Source: Entrophospora sp. SA101 (lineage: Eukaryota; Glomeromycota; Glomeromycetes; Entrophosporales; Entrophosporaceae). From it: 33,141 nt of DNA. The position numbers and the translations under genes are program-made. Of the stretch, positions 32,131-33,141 are shown in pieces (position 1 is the first letter of the stretch; each line of letters begins with the position of its first letter). Below the pieces are notes generated by a model. It ran no database searches. It saw only the letters and a program-made list of their open reading frames with translations, and had not been told where the DNA came from. The stretch lies in NCBI GenBank assembly GCA_958430865.1, contig CAUDNR010004556.1:112534-145674 (forward strand), given 5' to 3'.

Positions 32131-32949
32131 CATTCAATTATTGATTATTTTCATTTTTATTAAAATTAACAAACAATATTCACTCTTGTGATAAATATTT
32201 TGTAGATTCTAAACAAATTGATTTAGCTATACCAGATGACTTACCTGAATAAATTAAATCTTATCACTTGTTATGTATTAAATTATTTATTTATTTTTAT
32301 TATCTGACTACTATAGTTTAAATATCTTGAAAATGATATTATATAATAACTTTTTTGAATTTTTTTTTTCATTTTGAAATTCAGATGTCAACTATGCATA
32401 CTAAATAAAAAATAATGATTTCTGACAAAAAAATAAATATATATAATTTTTAATAATCATTGTTATCATACATACATAACTGCAAAATTATTTATTTCTT
32501 ACCTTTTCAAATCAATGATTTCATTTTTTCATAGCATTAACAAGTTGAAGTGATGTACTTATCAATATATCATATATAAATAATTTATTAATATATTAAA
32601 ATTTATCTGAATAATTCAAATATAATAAACATTATCAAATAAAAAAAGCCCGCATCTAATCATTTTAACTTGCTTGTTGAACCACTATTGCAATCAACTT
32701 CCAGAAGAGGTTCCCCATCCTCCAGATTTGGTTGTCCTAAATGATTCTTTCCTCCAAAAATACACAACTGACACAAACTACAGTAGATTGATTGTGGGTT
32801 TTGTTGAGCCAAACAATGCCAAACTCCTGATCTTATTTGGAAACCCTGATCTGAAAGCTTTGATGTTTCCCCCAATAGGAAGGGACACTATGAGTACATT
32901 AAAAAATACCACTTTCAATAGATAGCTAGGTCCTGCTTGTGTTGGTACT
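32063..32949 (+). repeat. Diverged extension of the direct repeat, copy B side
   Basis: This is homologous to 6520-7320 with many substitutions and indels. It contains the kinase 3' UTR and, at 32674-32925, an 83-codon plus-strand frame (LPEEVPHPPDLVVLNDSF near its start). The frame is open here but broken in copy A, so this side is the less decayed version. I do not recognise the protein, and the minus strand is also open over part of it. Homology ends at GGTACT, 32949. Confidence 0.78.
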
Positions 32950-33141
32950 GTGAGATTGTAAATAAGGACTGAAGAAGTCCCGAGCATGTCGATCAATCGG
33001 AACCAACTTACTGCGGCAGCCACGTGATAATGACATCGTTTTCTATTTTTATCTTAATATTTTATGTAACAACTACGCCACATACTGCGTCATGTTACAC
33101 ATTACATCATTTCTATTTTTAACTTATTTTATGACATAATT
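32950..33141. other. Right edge, no feature recognised
   Basis: Unique sequence relative to the rest of the window. No gene or repeat can be supported. Confidence 0.5.

Noticed and set aside
32674..33023. Minus-strand frames at the right end
   Set aside because: They overlap a plus-strand frame preserved as homologous sequence in both arms and show no recognisable domain; neither strand can be confirmed.
1..33141. CRISPR array, rRNA or tRNA genes
   Set aside because: No regularly spaced repeat-spacer structure, no rRNA signature and no convincing tRNA cloverleaf were seen; I did not run a tRNA covariance model.

Overview
The window is strongly AT-rich eukaryotic DNA. It has short introns (about 75-170 nt, with one near 480 nt), many ATT/TAT microsatellites and many decayed gene copies. 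The protein families point to an arbuscular mycorrhizal fungus of the Glomeromycotina, most like Rhizophagus. The evidence is the protein kinases with an N-terminal CxxC/CxxC zinc-ribbon-like segment, F-box and LRR fragments, a transposase relic with a terminal HYS motif, and a degenerate member of a family with a PDIM...DDExKLWRE signature that I associate with these fungi. This assignment rests on recognising families, not on a database search.

Layout. Positions 1-6519 recur almost exactly at 25544-32062 (constant offset 25543; I saw one substitution, at 4251/29794). Each copy holds an F-box-type gene (1530-2427; 27073-27970) and a kinase gene (5208-6584; 30751-32130). At 6520 identity drops abruptly and a clearly diverged homology continues to 7320/32949. 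A third, decayed copy of the kinase promoter and first exon lies at 8879-10278. Between them on the minus strand (12091 to 10706) is a six-exon gene whose C-terminal half is unmistakably histone H4, but whose N-terminus is a roughly 170-residue acidic, repeat-containing extension in place of the H4 tail. One missing base in a G run breaks the frame. I regard this as the most unusual object in the window.

A transposase pseudogene (14559-15575) runs into a 10-N assembly gap (15576-15585). Beyond the gap is the last exon of a glutaminase-type ankyrin protein (15593-15905). A reading frame across the gap is an artefact. At 16314-16643 (-) and 16916-18452 (+) a small unknown gene and a five-exon pseudogene diverge from a region with four TGACGAAA-type sites. 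Gene relics fill 18860-21480. A complete six-exon cytosolic Hsp70 gene ending in EEVD spans 21592-24118 and is the clearest intact housekeeping gene. After more relic sequence, a foldback MITE-like element (25072-25426) precedes the ATT microsatellite that opens the second copy of the duplication.

Functionally the genes do not form a pathway. The region reads as a repeat-rich accessory compartment with expanding and decaying signalling families around one conserved chaperone gene. The N gap and the near-identical arms mean that part of the large-scale structure could be an assembly product.
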